A stretch of 64,000 bases of DNA from HK-STAS-PATE-2 sp046350895. GTDB lineage: Bacteria; Patescibacteriota; Patescibacteriia; 2-12-FULL-60-25. The stretch spans positions 62,001 to 126,000 of the forward strand of contig JAXLZL010000002.1 of assembly GCA_046350895.1 (NCBI GenBank). The letters are read 5' to 3'. Positions 27,284 through 36,933 of the stretch are shown here, one piece after another; the first letter of the stretch is position 1; the number at the start of each line of letters is the position of its first letter. The notes under the pieces were generated by a model. The model made no database searches and was not told where the DNA came from. It saw nothing but the letters and a program-made list of their open reading frames with translations. Both the position numbers and the translations under genes were made by a program.

Positions 27284-27460
27284 TCATCGGTAGCTATCGG
27301 CCCAGACCTTGTATTTCTCGGCGAGATCAGCCGCGTAAATCATCGTGTACGGACCATTGACCCGTACCCTTTCTTTGGACACTGCCTGGTTTTTTCGATC
27401 ATGATTTTCAGTATTTTGTACCATTTCGGTAATTACTGAGGACTGTTCACCGGCGCTCAT
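27284..27460 (-). CDS. Small orphan protein, 58 residues
   Basis: Starts at ATG 27460 with GGGAGG seven bases upstream, and TTGTAT-17-TATATG as a possible promoter before that. Hydrophilic, Asn/Glu/Arg-rich N-terminal half, ending in a short helix (AADLAEKYKVWADSYR). No family. The strong ribosome-binding site is the main reason to accept it. Confidence 0.5.
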   Translation of the reverse strand: MSAGEQSSVITEMVQNTENHDRKNQAVSKERVRVNGPYTMIYAADLAEKYKVWADSYR

Positions 27461-27590
27461 ATACACCTCCCTAAAGGACAGGTCAGAAAACTTTCGCATA
27501 TACAGAAAAAATACTTGCAATACAAGATCTAGTTGCCTTTTCTTTTCGGTTCTGAAAGCATCATTCAGCACTTTCAGCCGGAGCCGAATC

Positions 27591-27983
27591 ATGGATGACG
27601 CCCAGCTACTGCATCTCGCCACCTTTTTGGTCATTGCCTGCAAAGCCCAGCAGGATGCTGGGGTGCTTGAACGGCGCGTTCGTTACAGTGATTTTGCCAT
27701 GGCCAAAGCCTTGCAACGCGAACACCAGCGTGGCACGCCCTGCTCACCGCCATGCCGGATGATGCAGGGGCGGCCAAACGCGTCACCAGCTTTTTCAAGC
27801 AAACGATGCAACTCGTTTCAATGCAGGACTGTTTTGCCGACGAATGCCGACAAAACACACTTCATCGTCGAGATCAGTTCGCGCCAGATGAACGAGTATG
27901 TGCTCGACAAAGATTTTAGCAATGCCCTCGTACTGGTCACCGAGTACCGCTACCAAGTACAACGCACCACACGCAATGACTGA
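27591..27983 (+). CDS. Orphan protein, about 131 residues, two compensating frameshifts
   Basis: CGGAG precedes ATG 27591. The first 46 codons and the last 30 share one frame, but the middle (27730-27870) reads as sensible protein only in another frame (ALLTAMPDDAGAAKRVTSFF), so two indels of opposite effect are likely. Soluble, helical; unlike any known family. Its style (SD-bearing, terminator-ended, short) matches the orphans at 15427-17554. Confidence 0.5.
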   Translation: MDDAQLLHLATFLVIACKAQQDAGVLERRVRYSDFAMAKALQREHQRGTPCSPPCRMMQGRPNASPAFSSKRCNSFQCRTVLPTNADKTHFIVEISSRQMNEYVLDKDFSNALVLVTEYRYQVQRTTRND

Positions 27984-28012
27984 AACACTCTCTGAAACGA
28001 GAGTGTTTTTGT
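27984..28012 (+). terminator. Terminator
   Basis: AAACACTCTCTGAAACGAGAGTGTTTTTG directly after the orphan gene. Confidence 0.75.
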
Positions 28013-28049
28013 TTACTGCATCAAGAGAAAACCATGTTAGACTATAGGT

Positions 28050-29141
28050 ATGAAAAAAGCGCCGATTCTTTTGTGTCTCGCCGTCATCATGGCCGCGTCC
28101 GCGATCTTTGCCTTGTCTCTGCTGCGCTTACCGAGTGACAACATCGCTACACCATCAACCCGCCAACCTTCTAGCACCATCACCATCAAAGACCAGCCGA
28201 ATAACTATATTAATTACGGCTTGCAATTCATCACGCCTACCACAACAAAGACAGATTCGCGCATCTTACTCGTCCCGCACCATCTTTTGCCCGTGCGCCA
28301 AATCGGCGAAGCCTTTGCAGAAGCTCCTAATGCCAAGCGCGTAATCTTGCTCTCACCCGATCATTTTTCTGGCTGTAAAAAAACTATCTGTACTACCGGG
28401 GCAGATTTCACCTATGAACAACTGACCATCCAAACCACGCCTGCCGAGGCAGATTTTATCGAAGCTCGTGACAGTGTCTTTTTGAAAGAACATGGCATAC
28501 GCGGGCTTTTGCCTTTTGTGGCAACGCGTTGGCCAGATGCCCAGATCGTCCCCATCACCATCAAGGCTGACGCCACGACCTCGACCGTCGACCAACTCGC
28601 TGGCTGGATCACCCAGCAATTGCAAGACAAAGACACCTACCTCGTCTCCACCATCGACCTCTCGCATTATCTGCCAGCTTACTTGGCCGATATCCATGAC
28701 CGTGTGACTATCCGCGACCTACTCTCAATCGACCCAGTCCGCTGGCGCCCGATGGAGATCGACAATCCGCCCATCGCCCGTATCACCCTCGCGGCCGCAA
28801 AGGCGCTTGGCCTAAAGGGTACTGTTCTTACCCATACCAACTCGATACGCCTCATGCAGAGCTGGAGCGTACGTGAGGGTACGAGCCATGTGATCATGAG
28901 CTATGGCCGCACCGGCCAAGAACCCGAGACCGTCACCACAACTCTCTATACCGACCCCACCCGCCATATCTCAAGCCAAGAAGACCGATATTATTGGGGA
29001 TTCGACCGCATCGTTACCACCACAACCAAACAAGATTGGGCCACTATTGAAACGGCGACCGGCACCCAAACCGTCCCACTCCCAACCATTCAACAAGGCG
29101 ACAAGATCTTGCCTGTCACGGATGCGGGATACATTCGTTAG
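28050..29141 (+). CDS. Second Memo-family protein, exported
   Basis: 363 residues with a signal anchor at 5-26. Memo landmarks: VPHHLLPVRQI, LSPDHFSG and STIDLSHYLP, plus an EHGIRGLLPF helix shared with the copy at 6116. It is longer than that copy by a C-terminal region of about 70 residues rich in Thr. A pocket Cys seen in human Memo is not evident. TAGACT at 28038-28043 ends six bases before the ATG: leaderless. The next gene follows after 32 bases with its own TATACT. Confidence 0.83.
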   Translation: MKKAPILLCLAVIMAASAIFALSLLRLPSDNIATPSTRQPSSTITIKDQPNNYINYGLQFITPTTTKTDSRILLVPHHLLPVRQIGEAFAEAPNAKRVILLSPDHFSGCKKTICTTGADFTYEQLTIQTTPAEADFIEARDSVFLKEHGIRGLLPFVATRWPDAQIVPITIKADATTSTVDQLAGWITQQLQDKDTYLVSTIDLSHYLPAYLADIHDRVTIRDLLSIDPVRWRPMEIDNPPIARITLAAAKALGLKGTVLTHTNSIRLMQSWSVREGTSHVIMSYGRTGQEPETVTTTLYTDPTRHISSQEDRYYWGFDRIVTTTTKQDWATIETATGTQTVPLPTIQQGDKILPVTDAGYIR

Positions 29142-29173
29142 ACACATCAAAACACGCTATACTCACCCTTAAT

Positions 29174-30866
29174 ATGCAACTCTCCCCAACGGCCCAAAAA
29201 GCCCTTATCGCCACCGGTATCACGGCACTCGTTGCCAGCATGGCCGTGAATGGCTATCTACTTGTTACTCGTTACGCAAAACCAGGCGCTCAAGGTCCGG
29301 TTCTTACTGCTCCTGAAAGCACTTCAACAAATAATTGGCCTACCTCGGCTTCGACGACAGACGAGGCAAGAGCCACGAGCACATCAGTCCTTGTTCTGGA
29401 TATTGATTGGCAAGAGCCAAAAACCCTTTCAACCAGCACAGCCCTAGACCTTGGTATTTATACAAATGATATCGTTCATAGCGAAGGCGCGTGCTACGGC
29501 GACGTGCAGACGGTGGGCACCGTCAAGAACGATGGTGAATACAAAGGCTGGAATTTTGTTGTTGCAAGACCATATTGTGAAATGGGCGGTTACGGTTATT
29601 CGTATTTCTTCTTGTCGCCAAAACAGGATAAGGCTGTACAGGCATATGATTCTTTTGCCAGTGCACCGGATCCATCGTCCATCCATATCGATTTTCCAAT
29701 GGTATCCGACACTCTTCCTAATGGCGTCACTGTAACTTCAACCCTGTACGGTTGGGAGCTTTCAGCGCCGTTCTACGATCTCGGTATCATGAACAAAACC
29801 TTCAAAACGAAGGGCGGAAATGCGGTCTATACCACCGGCAGGGGTGATTACCAAATTGAATTTCCTGGCAAACGCTATGTTTACTATGCAGAAAGCGTAT
29901 TCACCAAACCCAATGATCAACTCAATGAGAACGATCTGTTCGGATTAGGCGCGTTGAGCGACGACAACTACAACCCGAAAGGATTCTCAACCAAGAACTC
30001 TGGCTGCGGGGGTTCACCTTCCCTTGTCTATGTTGACGATACGAGCTATTCAAAAGGCACCGAACCATTCCTCATCTTCAAGATGAGCGACTTAACCAAA
30101 ATCCCAAGCACCGAGGTAAGAGGCTCAATCTATCGCGTAACGAATACCAATCATCCTGCCTATAAACAGGCTTATGAGCTTTGGTACAATCCTGACTGGC
30201 CAAATGGCAAAAAACCATCATTTGAGACCTTCATGGCGAGTTACCAGTTGCCCTTTTTCCTCTACAAGGACACGTTGGGCACTTGGACGAGCTATCTCAG
30301 TGCCAATATCGGCATGGCTGCCGAATGTGGCAAGCCGGTCATCTACCTCTACCCAACACAAACAACGCCAGTTCACGTGCAATTGCCATCGACGATTGAC
30401 GTAACCGTTTCAGAACCAATCTACCCAAAACGTGGTTGGGACACGATCGCTGACCCATCGGGCAAACTCACGATGCCAGACGGTAGCACCTATACCTCAC
30501 TATTTTGGGAAGGTTACGGTGCAACGTATAAGACACCAACCACCGGCTATATCGTCAAAGGCAACGAGGTTGAAACCTTCTTGCAGAAGACGCTCGCCAA
30601 GTACGGATTGAACGAACAAGAAACGAAAGAGTTCATGGACTTCTGGGTACCGCTCATGAAGCCATACAACACCATGCGCGTTTCATTCGTCACCGATGAA
30701 TGGAGCAAGAATGTGCCTCTGAACGCTTCACCAAAACCAGACACCAGCATTCGCTTGTTCATGGACTGGTCACCGGTCAGCGCTGATACCACCATCACCG
30801 CACCAACGGTTAAGACCCCTGAACGTAAAGGCTTCACCTTGGTCGAATGGTCTCCTACGAAAGTAA
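29174..30866 (+). CDS. Anchored surface protein of the KPVIYLYP type
   Basis: About 564 residues: signal anchor (13-31), Ser/Thr-rich stalk, then an extracellular part with two Cys-bearing regions and, near residue 395, CGKPVIYLYPTQ followed by a conserved-looking block (WEGYG..., EFMDFWVPLM). I have seen this block in uncharacterised exported proteins only. As given, the frame runs on through a terminator and into the tRNA-Val gene, which is implausible. A 1-2 base indel near 30850 restores a stop at 30864-30866 right before the hairpin. Confidence 0.7.
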
Positions 30867-30897
30867 GAAAACCCTGCACCGTCCGGTGCAGGGTTTT
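30867..30897. terminator. Bidirectional terminator
   Basis: AAAACCCTGCACC-GTCC-GGTGCAGGGTTTTT. It ends both the surface-protein gene and, on the minus strand, tRNA-Val. Confidence 0.8.
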
Positions 30898-30900
30898 TGA

Positions 30901-30975
30901 TGGTGGGATTGGATGGACTCGAACCATCGACCGGGCGTATGTGACGCCTGCTCTAACCACCTGAGCTACAATCCC
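30901..30975 (-). tRNA. tRNA-Val with a shortened anticodon loop
   Basis: Acceptor GGGATTG/CAATCCC, D arm GCTC...GAGC, T arm GATGG-TTCGAGT-CCATC and CCA are all intact. The anticodon stem GGCGT/ACGCC is perfect but encloses only five bases, CACAT. Two bases appear to be missing. Either way of restoring them gives a valine anticodon (CAC or GAC). Given the indels elsewhere, this is likely sequence error. Confidence 0.75.
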
Positions 30976-31099
30976 ATGCAGCAGGCCAAGAGTACGCGGT
31001 TTACCCATCTGAATCGCTCCATCAGATCCCTTCTTTCCCAAAGAAGGAAACCCCGAAGGGGAGGGATGATTCGGGTCGATGGGCCAGTTGGCTTAACCA

Positions 31100-31128
31100 T
31101 GGACAAAAATCGCGTTTTCGGCTAGTAT
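31100..31128 (+). promoter_or_regulatory. Leaderless promoter of the pseudouridine synthase gene
   Basis: TGGACA (31100-31105), 17 bases ending GGC, TAGTAT (31123-31128), six bases, ATG 31135. Confidence 0.75.
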
Positions 31129-31134
31129 CGCGGC

Positions 31135-32110
31135 ATGCCAAAGACCAACCCCCTCTCCCAGAAGTGGGACCGTCACTGAAGACCAAGTCGATATGCGCTT
31201 GGATCATTTTTTGACGCAAGAAACGGGCAAGACCCGTTCGTCTTTGCAAAACGCGATCAAACAAGGCCGCGTTACCGTCAGTGGCGAGAAGCCGACCGTG
31301 CATCGCTTTTTGCGCCTGGGCGACGAGATCGTTTTTACGCCTGAAGTAAAACCAACGGCTCTTGAGCGCGCAGAAGAAAAAGTGAAGAATCCTCACTTGC
31401 GTTTGCCAACGCTCGCTGACATTTTGGTTGATACCCAGCCTGACTATTATGTCATCAATAAACCGGCCGGTCTCATGGTACACCCTGACAACCGTGGCGA
31501 AGGTGACACGCTCGTTGACGTCATTCTCGCGGCCGAGCCTGGCATCGTTAAGGTTGGTGAAGACCCGTCACGCCCAGGCATCGTGCACCGTCTCGACAAA
31601 GACGTGAGCGGCCTCATGCTTATTGCCCGCACCCAAAAAGGCTTTGATGCGCTCAAAGAAGAGTTCGCTCAGCGCCATGTTAAAAAAACCTATATCACCC
31701 TCGTTCATGGCGCCTTGCCGCATGACGAAGACGATGTGAAGTTTCGCATTGCCCGCTCAACGAGCAAGGCCCGCATGGCCGCACTCCCCCAAAACGACAG
31801 CGAAGGCAAAGCCGCTTGGACGCATTACCGCGTGCTTGAGCGCTTTCGCGTAGCGACCTTGGCCCAAATTGAGATTCTTTCAGGCCGTACCCACCAAATT
31901 CGCGCCCATATGCATGCCCTTGGCTGCCCCGTTGTTGGCGACATGCTCTATACCATCAAAAAAACCGAGTTTCGCACCACGGCACCGCGCCTCCTTTTGC
32001 AAAGCACCGGCATTGAATTTACCGACCCGGCGACAGGCGAGCGCAAAACCTATACCATTGATCGCGACCTCCGCTTTGAGCAGACCTTCATGAAGGACCT
32101 CCCCCGCTAA
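31135..32110 (+). CDS. rluD: RluA/RluD-family 23S rRNA pseudouridine synthase, N-terminal frameshift
   Basis: Isomerises uridines in 23S rRNA. An N-terminal S4 RNA-binding domain (RLDHFLTQ... to about residue 75) precedes the catalytic domain with GIVHRLDKDVSGLML, which holds the catalytic Asp, and SGRTHQIRAHM. ATG 31135 fits the promoter spacing exactly but its frame stops after 14 codons. The main frame is open from about 31145 and continues the family-like TVTEDQVDMRLDHF, so one indel near 31150-31168 is likely. The ATG at 31193 is an alternative start that would trim the S4 domain. Confidence 0.88.
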
Positions 32111-32115
32111 ACCTT

Positions 32116-32681
32116 ATGCACCGCGCCTCGCTCTTTTTCTCGTCGCTGGCAACTCGCCACCGGCAAAACCACGCTTGTCAAAACCCTCGTCAAAAAATCC
32201 GCGTTAAAACTTGAGCGCTGCATCACGACCACCACGCGCCCCATGCGCCGCAGCGAAATTCAAGACGTCTCTTATCATTTTATCGACGAAAAATCCTTCG
32301 AATCACTTTTTAAAAAAAGGTGGCTTTGTTGAGACGGCCATGGTCTTTGGCAACCGTTATGGCACCCAGAAAAAAGACCTCGAAACCATGCTTAAGGCAG
32401 GCAAGAATGTGTTATTGATTTTGGATTTGGCGGGCATCAAAAGCGTGCTTGAACTCTACCCAGAAGCCTTGCTCATCATGCTCACGGCAAAACGCGAAAC
32501 GATTAAAAACCGCCTATTAAAACGCGGTACCGACCCAAAAGAGATTCGCGAGCGCTTGGCCCACCTTAAGGAAGAAAAAGAATTACTCGAGATGGCCGAT
32601 CTCGTGATCGCCACCGACAAGACAACTCCGCGCCAGGTGGCGGGCCAGGTTGACGCCTTCATCCACCATATCGTGGCGTAG
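32116..32681 (+). CDS. gmk: Guanylate kinase, three homopolymer indels
   Basis: Phosphorylates GMP to GDP. Repairing a missing T near 32137 and a missing G near 32156 yields a P-loop, Gly-Asn-Ser-Ala-Thr-Gly-Lys-Thr-Thr. TTTRPMRRSE is the GMP-binding segment, and SYHFIDE, GNRYGT and LLIMLTAKRETIKNRLLKRG follow as in the family. A run of seven A at 32314-32320 carries a third indel. Total about 188 residues, normal for Gmk. It starts five bases after the rluD stop. Confidence 0.82.
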
Positions 32682-32715
32682 CCAGGCAAAAACGCGGCGG
32701 GTATACTGCAGGCAT

Positions 32716-33576
32716 ATGTTGAAACGCCTGCTTTTTGTTTTTACCCTTACGGCTGCCCTGCCTTTGCAAACCCTCGCCGCCACCATCCCCGTCGACCCCA
32801 ACCTCTCTTCGGTATCCACCGACAAAACCGAAGTCAAAGCCGACGGCATTGATAGCGCCAAAATCTCAGTCACATTAAAAAACACCAACTTTGGCTCAGT
32901 TGAAGGCGCCGTGGTCACGCTCACGTCTTCACGTGGCGCCATGGATGACATTTCTCCCGATGAAACGACGACCTCTTTAAGCGGACGCGCCAGCTTCTAT
33001 GTGAAGTCCCTCAAAAACGGTACGGCCACGTTTACACCAAGTTATAATGGCACGACCTTAAACAAACCGATCACTATCACCTTTAAAAACGGTTTGGATT
33101 TGGCACTACCGGTTGGCTCACTGATCAAGATCCCAGACGACAATAATGCCACCACGCTCAGCGATACCGCCGTCTACTATTATGCTTCAAACGGCAAACG
33201 CTATGTCTTTACCAATGAAAAAACGTTTTTCAGCTGGTACCCCGATTTCTCAAGCGTACAGACCATCACCCTCGAACAAATGTCCTTGATCCCTATCGGT
33301 GGCAATGTCACCTATAAGCCAGGCTCAAGACTCGTGAAATTTCAGACCGATACCAAAACCTATTTGCCTACCAAAGGTGGCGTCTTGCGCTGGGTGATGA
33401 CTGAACAAGTGGCACGCCAATGGTTTGGCGCGGACTGGAATACCAAGGTCGACGATATCTCTGAAGCCTTTTTTGTGAACTACCAGATGGGCGAACCGAT
33501 CGGCAATGCCCTCGACCTCAGCCCCGAAGGCATCCGTGCCCAAGTGACGACCATCGATAAAGATCTCGGATTCTAG
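32716..33576 (+). CDS. Secreted Ig-like surface protein
   Basis: 286 residues. Signal peptide at 1-20 (cleavage after LAA). Residues 30-125 form an invasin/Big_1-like Ig domain (STDKTEVKADGIDSAKISVT). The rest contains two repeats centred on KRYVFTNEKTFFSWY and KTYLPTKGGVLRWV, a Tyr/Trp repeat pattern seen in exported CPR proteins. Probably a cell-surface or adhesin component. TATACT at 32702-32707 ends eight bases before the ATG. Confidence 0.75.
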   Translation: MLKRLLFVFTLTAALPLQTLAATIPVDPNLSSVSTDKTEVKADGIDSAKISVTLKNTNFGSVEGAVVTLTSSRGAMDDISPDETTTSLSGRASFYVKSLKNGTATFTPSYNGTTLNKPITITFKNGLDLALPVGSLIKIPDDNNATTLSDTAVYYYASNGKRYVFTNEKTFFSWYPDFSSVQTITLEQMSLIPIGGNVTYKPGSRLVKFQTDTKTYLPTKGGVLRWVMTEQVARQWFGADWNTKVDDISEAFFVNYQMGEPIGNALDLSPEGIRAQVTTIDKDLGF

Positions 33577-33581
33577 AGACA

Positions 33582-33612
33582 ACAAAAATCCCTCCTTGCG
33601 GAGGGATTTTGC
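33582..33612. terminator. Bidirectional terminator
   Basis: AAAAATCCCTCC-TTGC-GGAGGGATTTT between convergent genes (surface protein and L19). Confidence 0.8.
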
Positions 33613-33975
33613 TTAGGCCTTCACTGGCTTAAGCTTGATGTCTTTGACGTCCTTCAAGCGCTTCTTGTTCTTGCGGACGAAGGAAATGTCGTTCTTGGTG
33701 ACCTTGGCCTTGCGGACAAGCTCGATCTTTGAAATCGATGGGAGGTTGAGCGGGAAAATCTTTTCAACGCCAACGCCTTCAGCGATCTTGCGAACGGTCA
33801 TGGTTTTGTGACCGGAGCCGCCGACCGCGATAACGAGGCCTTCGTAGACCTGGACGCGTTCGCGTTCGTCGCCGGACTTGGTGACGTCTTTAATCTTCTG
33901 GTGCACGCGAATCGTCATGCCCGTCTCAACTTGGGACGAGTGGATAGCGGCAGGGAGAACGAGGGTTTCAGCCAT
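33613..33975 (-). CDS. rplS: 50S ribosomal protein L19
   Basis: 120 residues including the family hallmarks GMTIRVHQKIKD (usually GDTVRVHxKIxE), ERVQVYEGLVIA, TVRKIAEGVGVEKIFPLNLPS (long conserved run starting at residue 78) and a basic tail. ATG 33975 is the natural start; there is no Shine-Dalgarno, and the promoter -10 lies 13 bases upstream. Confidence 0.96.
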   Translation of the reverse strand: MAETLVLPAAIHSSQVETGMTIRVHQKIKDVTKSGDERERVQVYEGLVIAVGGSGHKTMTVRKIAEGVGVEKIFPLNLPSISKIELVRKAKVTKNDISFVRKNKKRLKDVKDIKLKPVKA

Positions 33976-33988
33976 ATGGATTGCGGGA

Positions 33989-34017
33989 AGACTAGCGAAA
34001 ATAACGGAATAGGTCAA
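33989..34017 (-). promoter_or_regulatory. rplS promoter
   Basis: Minus strand TTGACC (34017-34012), 17 bases ending CGC, TAGTCT (33994-33989). Its -35 overlaps the uvrA stop codon. Confidence 0.7.
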
Positions 34018-36872
34018 GTCCTGCGGAGGACTTGGCGCAAATATGGGGCAGTTTTGCTGGTTTTGGACTTGGCCACCTCTTCAGGGGTGCCCTGGGCCAT
34101 GATTTGGCCGCCTCTAAGGCCACCATCTGGGCCCATATCGATGATCCAGTCGGCTGCCTTCATGATATCGGTATTATGCTCAATCACGAGCACGGTATTA
34201 CCCTTGTCGACCAGGGCCTGAAGGACCTGTAACAGGCGCTTCATATCGTCAAAATGGAGGCCGGTGGTCGGCTCATCAAGGATATAGAGGGTGCGGCCGG
34301 TAGCGCGGCGCGAGAGCTCGGTAGAGAGCTTTACGCGCTGGGCCTCACCGCCCGAGAGGGTCGTGGCCGACTGGCCAAGGCGCACATACCCCAAACCCAC
34401 CTCGTCCAAGACCGAGAGCTTGTCGTAGATGGCAGGCTGATCAATAAAGAAGCGTTTGGACTCCTCTACCGTCATATGGAGGATATCGGCAATGGTCTTG
34501 CCGCGATAACGGATCTCGAGGGCTTCAGCATTATAGCGCTGGCCATGGCACTCGTGACACTCAACGTAGACGTCCGGCAAAAACTGCATCGAGATTTGGA
34601 TACTGCCGTCGCCCGAACAAGCTTCACAACGTCCGCCGCCTTTCACGTTGAACGAGAACTTACCGGCATCAAAGCCGCGCACCTTGGCTTCAGGGATTTC
34701 GGTAAAGAGATCACGGATCGCCGTAAAGACGCCCGTATAGGTAGCAGGATTTGAACGCGGCGTGCGGCCAATCGGTGACTGGTCTACCGAAACCACCTTG
34801 TCGACATGTTCAATGCCATCAATGCGCTTATGCGCGCCGATCGGATCCTTGGTGCCGTAGAAATGATTTGAAAGCGAGCGGCCAAGAATATCCAAGATCA
34901 AGGTGGATTTACCCGAACCTGAAACACCCGAAACACAAACAAATTTGCCGAGCGGAACGCTACAATCAATATTCTTCAGGTGGTAAGCTGTCGCGCCTTT
35001 GATCGAAATGGTTTTGCCATTGCCCTTGCGGCGGGTTTTTGGCTGGTCGATACCGAGTTTGCCAGAGAGGTATTTGCCGGTGGTGGATTCTTTTTCTTTT
35101 TTGATCTGGGCAAGCGTGCCTTCGGCGATCACGTGGCCGCCATATTCACCGGCACCGGGGCCAATATCAACAATCCAGTCGGCAGCCTTCATTACTTCTT
35201 CATCATGTTCAACCACGAGCACGGTATTACCGAGATCACGCAGGCGTTTGATGGTGGCAATCAGCTTGTCGTTGTCGCGCGGATGCAAACCGATCGACGG
35301 CTCATCCAAAATATAAATCACGCCCGAGAGCTCGCTGCCCAATTGGGCCGCCAAACGCACGCGCTGCGACTCACCGCCCGAGAGTGACATCGATGAACGG
35401 TCGAGAGTGAGATAATCGAGCCCAACATCGAGCAAATGTTTGAGGCGTTTTTTGACTTCGGTTGACACCTGCTGAATAACAGCGCGTTCTTGTGGCTTCA
35501 AATCAGACTTTTTGTCATTTTTGGAAAAGGCTTCAAAGAATTTCAACAACTCATCCAATGGCATAGTGACCAAGTCGGCAATATGCTTATCGGTTAACGA
35601 GACAGCGAGCGCCGCGCGGCACAAGCGCGCGCCCTTACACTCAGGACACGTGAGCACGCGCATATAGGTCTCGAGCTCTTTTTGCACGTATTCTGAGTCC
35701 GTCTCTTTGTGCTTGGCTTCGAGCATCGCCAAAATACCGTCAAAACGTTGGCCTTTGCCATCCACGTCATAGAGGTCTTCGGCGGCACCGTAAAACAAGA
35801 CCTGCAATGCCTTTGGTGAGAAGGATTGAACCGGTTCATTAACCGAGAAGCCATGCTTTTTACCAACGGCTTCAATGAGCTTGAGTTGCGATGTCTGATT
35901 GCCGGCGATACGGGTCCATGGTTTTACGGCACCTTGGGCCAAGGTCAGTTTTTTGTTGGGGATGACGAGCTCAGGTTCAAGGACGAGCTTGGTGCCAAGG
36001 CCGGTACAAGCAGAACAAGCGCCATGCGGAGAGTTGAACGAAAATAAGCGCGGCTCGAGCGGAGGCAATGACAGCTCGCATTTTGAACAAAACAACGCAC
36101 ATGACAATAACTGCTCATCGCCATTTTCTTCATTCAAAAAGACCAAGGTGCCATTAGCAAGCTCAATAGCCTGCTTAATAGCCAGCATGGCAGATTCGAG
36201 GACGACGGCCGAACCTTTGTCAAAACGGCCCGTCACGATCTCGAGGGTATGCTCTTTGGTTTTGTCGATGCGTGCTTTGGCGAGCTCTTCGATATCAACC
36301 AAGGTGCCATCAAAACGCGCCTCGCGAAAACCGCGCTGCTTTGCCGTCTGCAAGACGACTTTATGTTCGCCTTTTTGCTCGCGCACCATCGGGGCCAAAA
36401 CGGTAACCGGATTTTTTTTGACGCGCTTCAACAATTCTTCGGCCATGGCCTGTGGCGACTGCTCGCTCACGAGGGCATCGCATTGCGGACAATGCGCGCG
36501 GCCGGCCCGGGCAAACAGCACGCGCAAGAAATCATAAATCTCGGTGGTGGTGCCAACGGTTGAACGAGGGTTATGCGAAGTTGTTTTTTGATCGATGGCA
36601 ATGGTCGGCGAGAGGCCTTCGATCGCATCAAGGTCAGGCTTGTCCTGCAGCTCCATGAACTGGCGGGCATACGAGGACATGCTCTCCATGTAGCGGCGTT
36701 GACCCTCGGCATGGATGGTGTCGAACGCCAAAGAAGACTTGCCCGAGCCTGAAAGGCCGGTCATGACGATGAACGCGTTTTTCGGAAGGTCGAGGGAGAC
36801 GTTTTTTAAATTATGGACGCGTGCTCCCCGCACCGAAAGGACATTTTGTTTGCGTGCATGTGCCTTTGGCAT
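34014..36872 (-). CDS. uvrA: Excinuclease ABC subunit A
   Basis: DNA damage recognition ATPase of nucleotide excision repair, 952 residues. Two ABC modules: Walker A GLSGSGKSSLAFDT near residue 40 and GVSGSGKSTL in the second half; signatures LSGGESQRVRLA and LSGGEAQRVKL; zinc-binding Cys clusters CPQC, CSKC...CSAC and CEAC...CHEC. TAGCCT ends nine bases before the ATG with TTGATG 17 bases further up, so it too is almost leaderless. uvrB/C are not in the window. Confidence 0.97.
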   Translation of the reverse strand: MPKAHARKQNVLSVRGARVHNLKNVSLDLPKNAFIVMTGLSGSGKSSLAFDTIHAEGQRRYMESMSSYARQFMELQDKPDLDAIEGLSPTIAIDQKTTSHNPRSTVGTTTEIYDFLRVLFARAGRAHCPQCDALVSEQSPQAMAEELLKRVKKNPVTVLAPMVREQKGEHKVVLQTAKQRGFREARFDGTLVDIEELAKARIDKTKEHTLEIVTGRFDKGSAVVLESAMLAIKQAIELANGTLVFLNEENGDEQLLSCALFCSKCELSLPPLEPRLFSFNSPHGACSACTGLGTKLVLEPELVIPNKKLTLAQGAVKPWTRIAGNQTSQLKLIEAVGKKHGFSVNEPVQSFSPKALQVLFYGAAEDLYDVDGKGQRFDGILAMLEAKHKETDSEYVQKELETYMRVLTCPECKGARLCRAALAVSLTDKHIADLVTMPLDELLKFFEAFSKNDKKSDLKPQERAVIQQVSTEVKKRLKHLLDVGLDYLTLDRSSMSLSGGESQRVRLAAQLGSELSGVIYILDEPSIGLHPRDNDKLIATIKRLRDLGNTVLVVEHDEEVMKAADWIVDIGPGAGEYGGHVIAEGTLAQIKKEKESTTGKYLSGKLGIDQPKTRRKGNGKTISIKGATAYHLKNIDCSVPLGKFVCVSGVSGSGKSTLILDILGRSLSNHFYGTKDPIGAHKRIDGIEHVDKVVSVDQSPIGRTPRSNPATYTGVFTAIRDLFTEIPEAKVRGFDAGKFSFNVKGGGRCEACSGDGSIQISMQFLPDVYVECHECHGQRYNAEALEIRYRGKTIADILHMTVEESKRFFIDQPAIYDKLSVLDEVGLGYVRLGQSATTLSGGEAQRVKLSTELSRRATGRTLYILDEPTTGLHFDDMKRLLQVLQALVDKGNTVLVIEHNTDIMKAADWIIDMGPDGGLRGGQIMAQGTPEEVAKSKTSKTAPYLRQVLRRT

Positions 36873-36933
36873 GTTGGCGCGAGGCTAGCACCTTTAAGCC
36901 TGCGCATCAAGGGTCGACGGTGGAGAAATGGTA

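Noticed and set aside
31193..32110. ATG 31193 as the certain start of rluD
   Set aside because: The promoter spacing points to ATG 31135, and family-like residues precede 31193, so an upstream indel is more likely.
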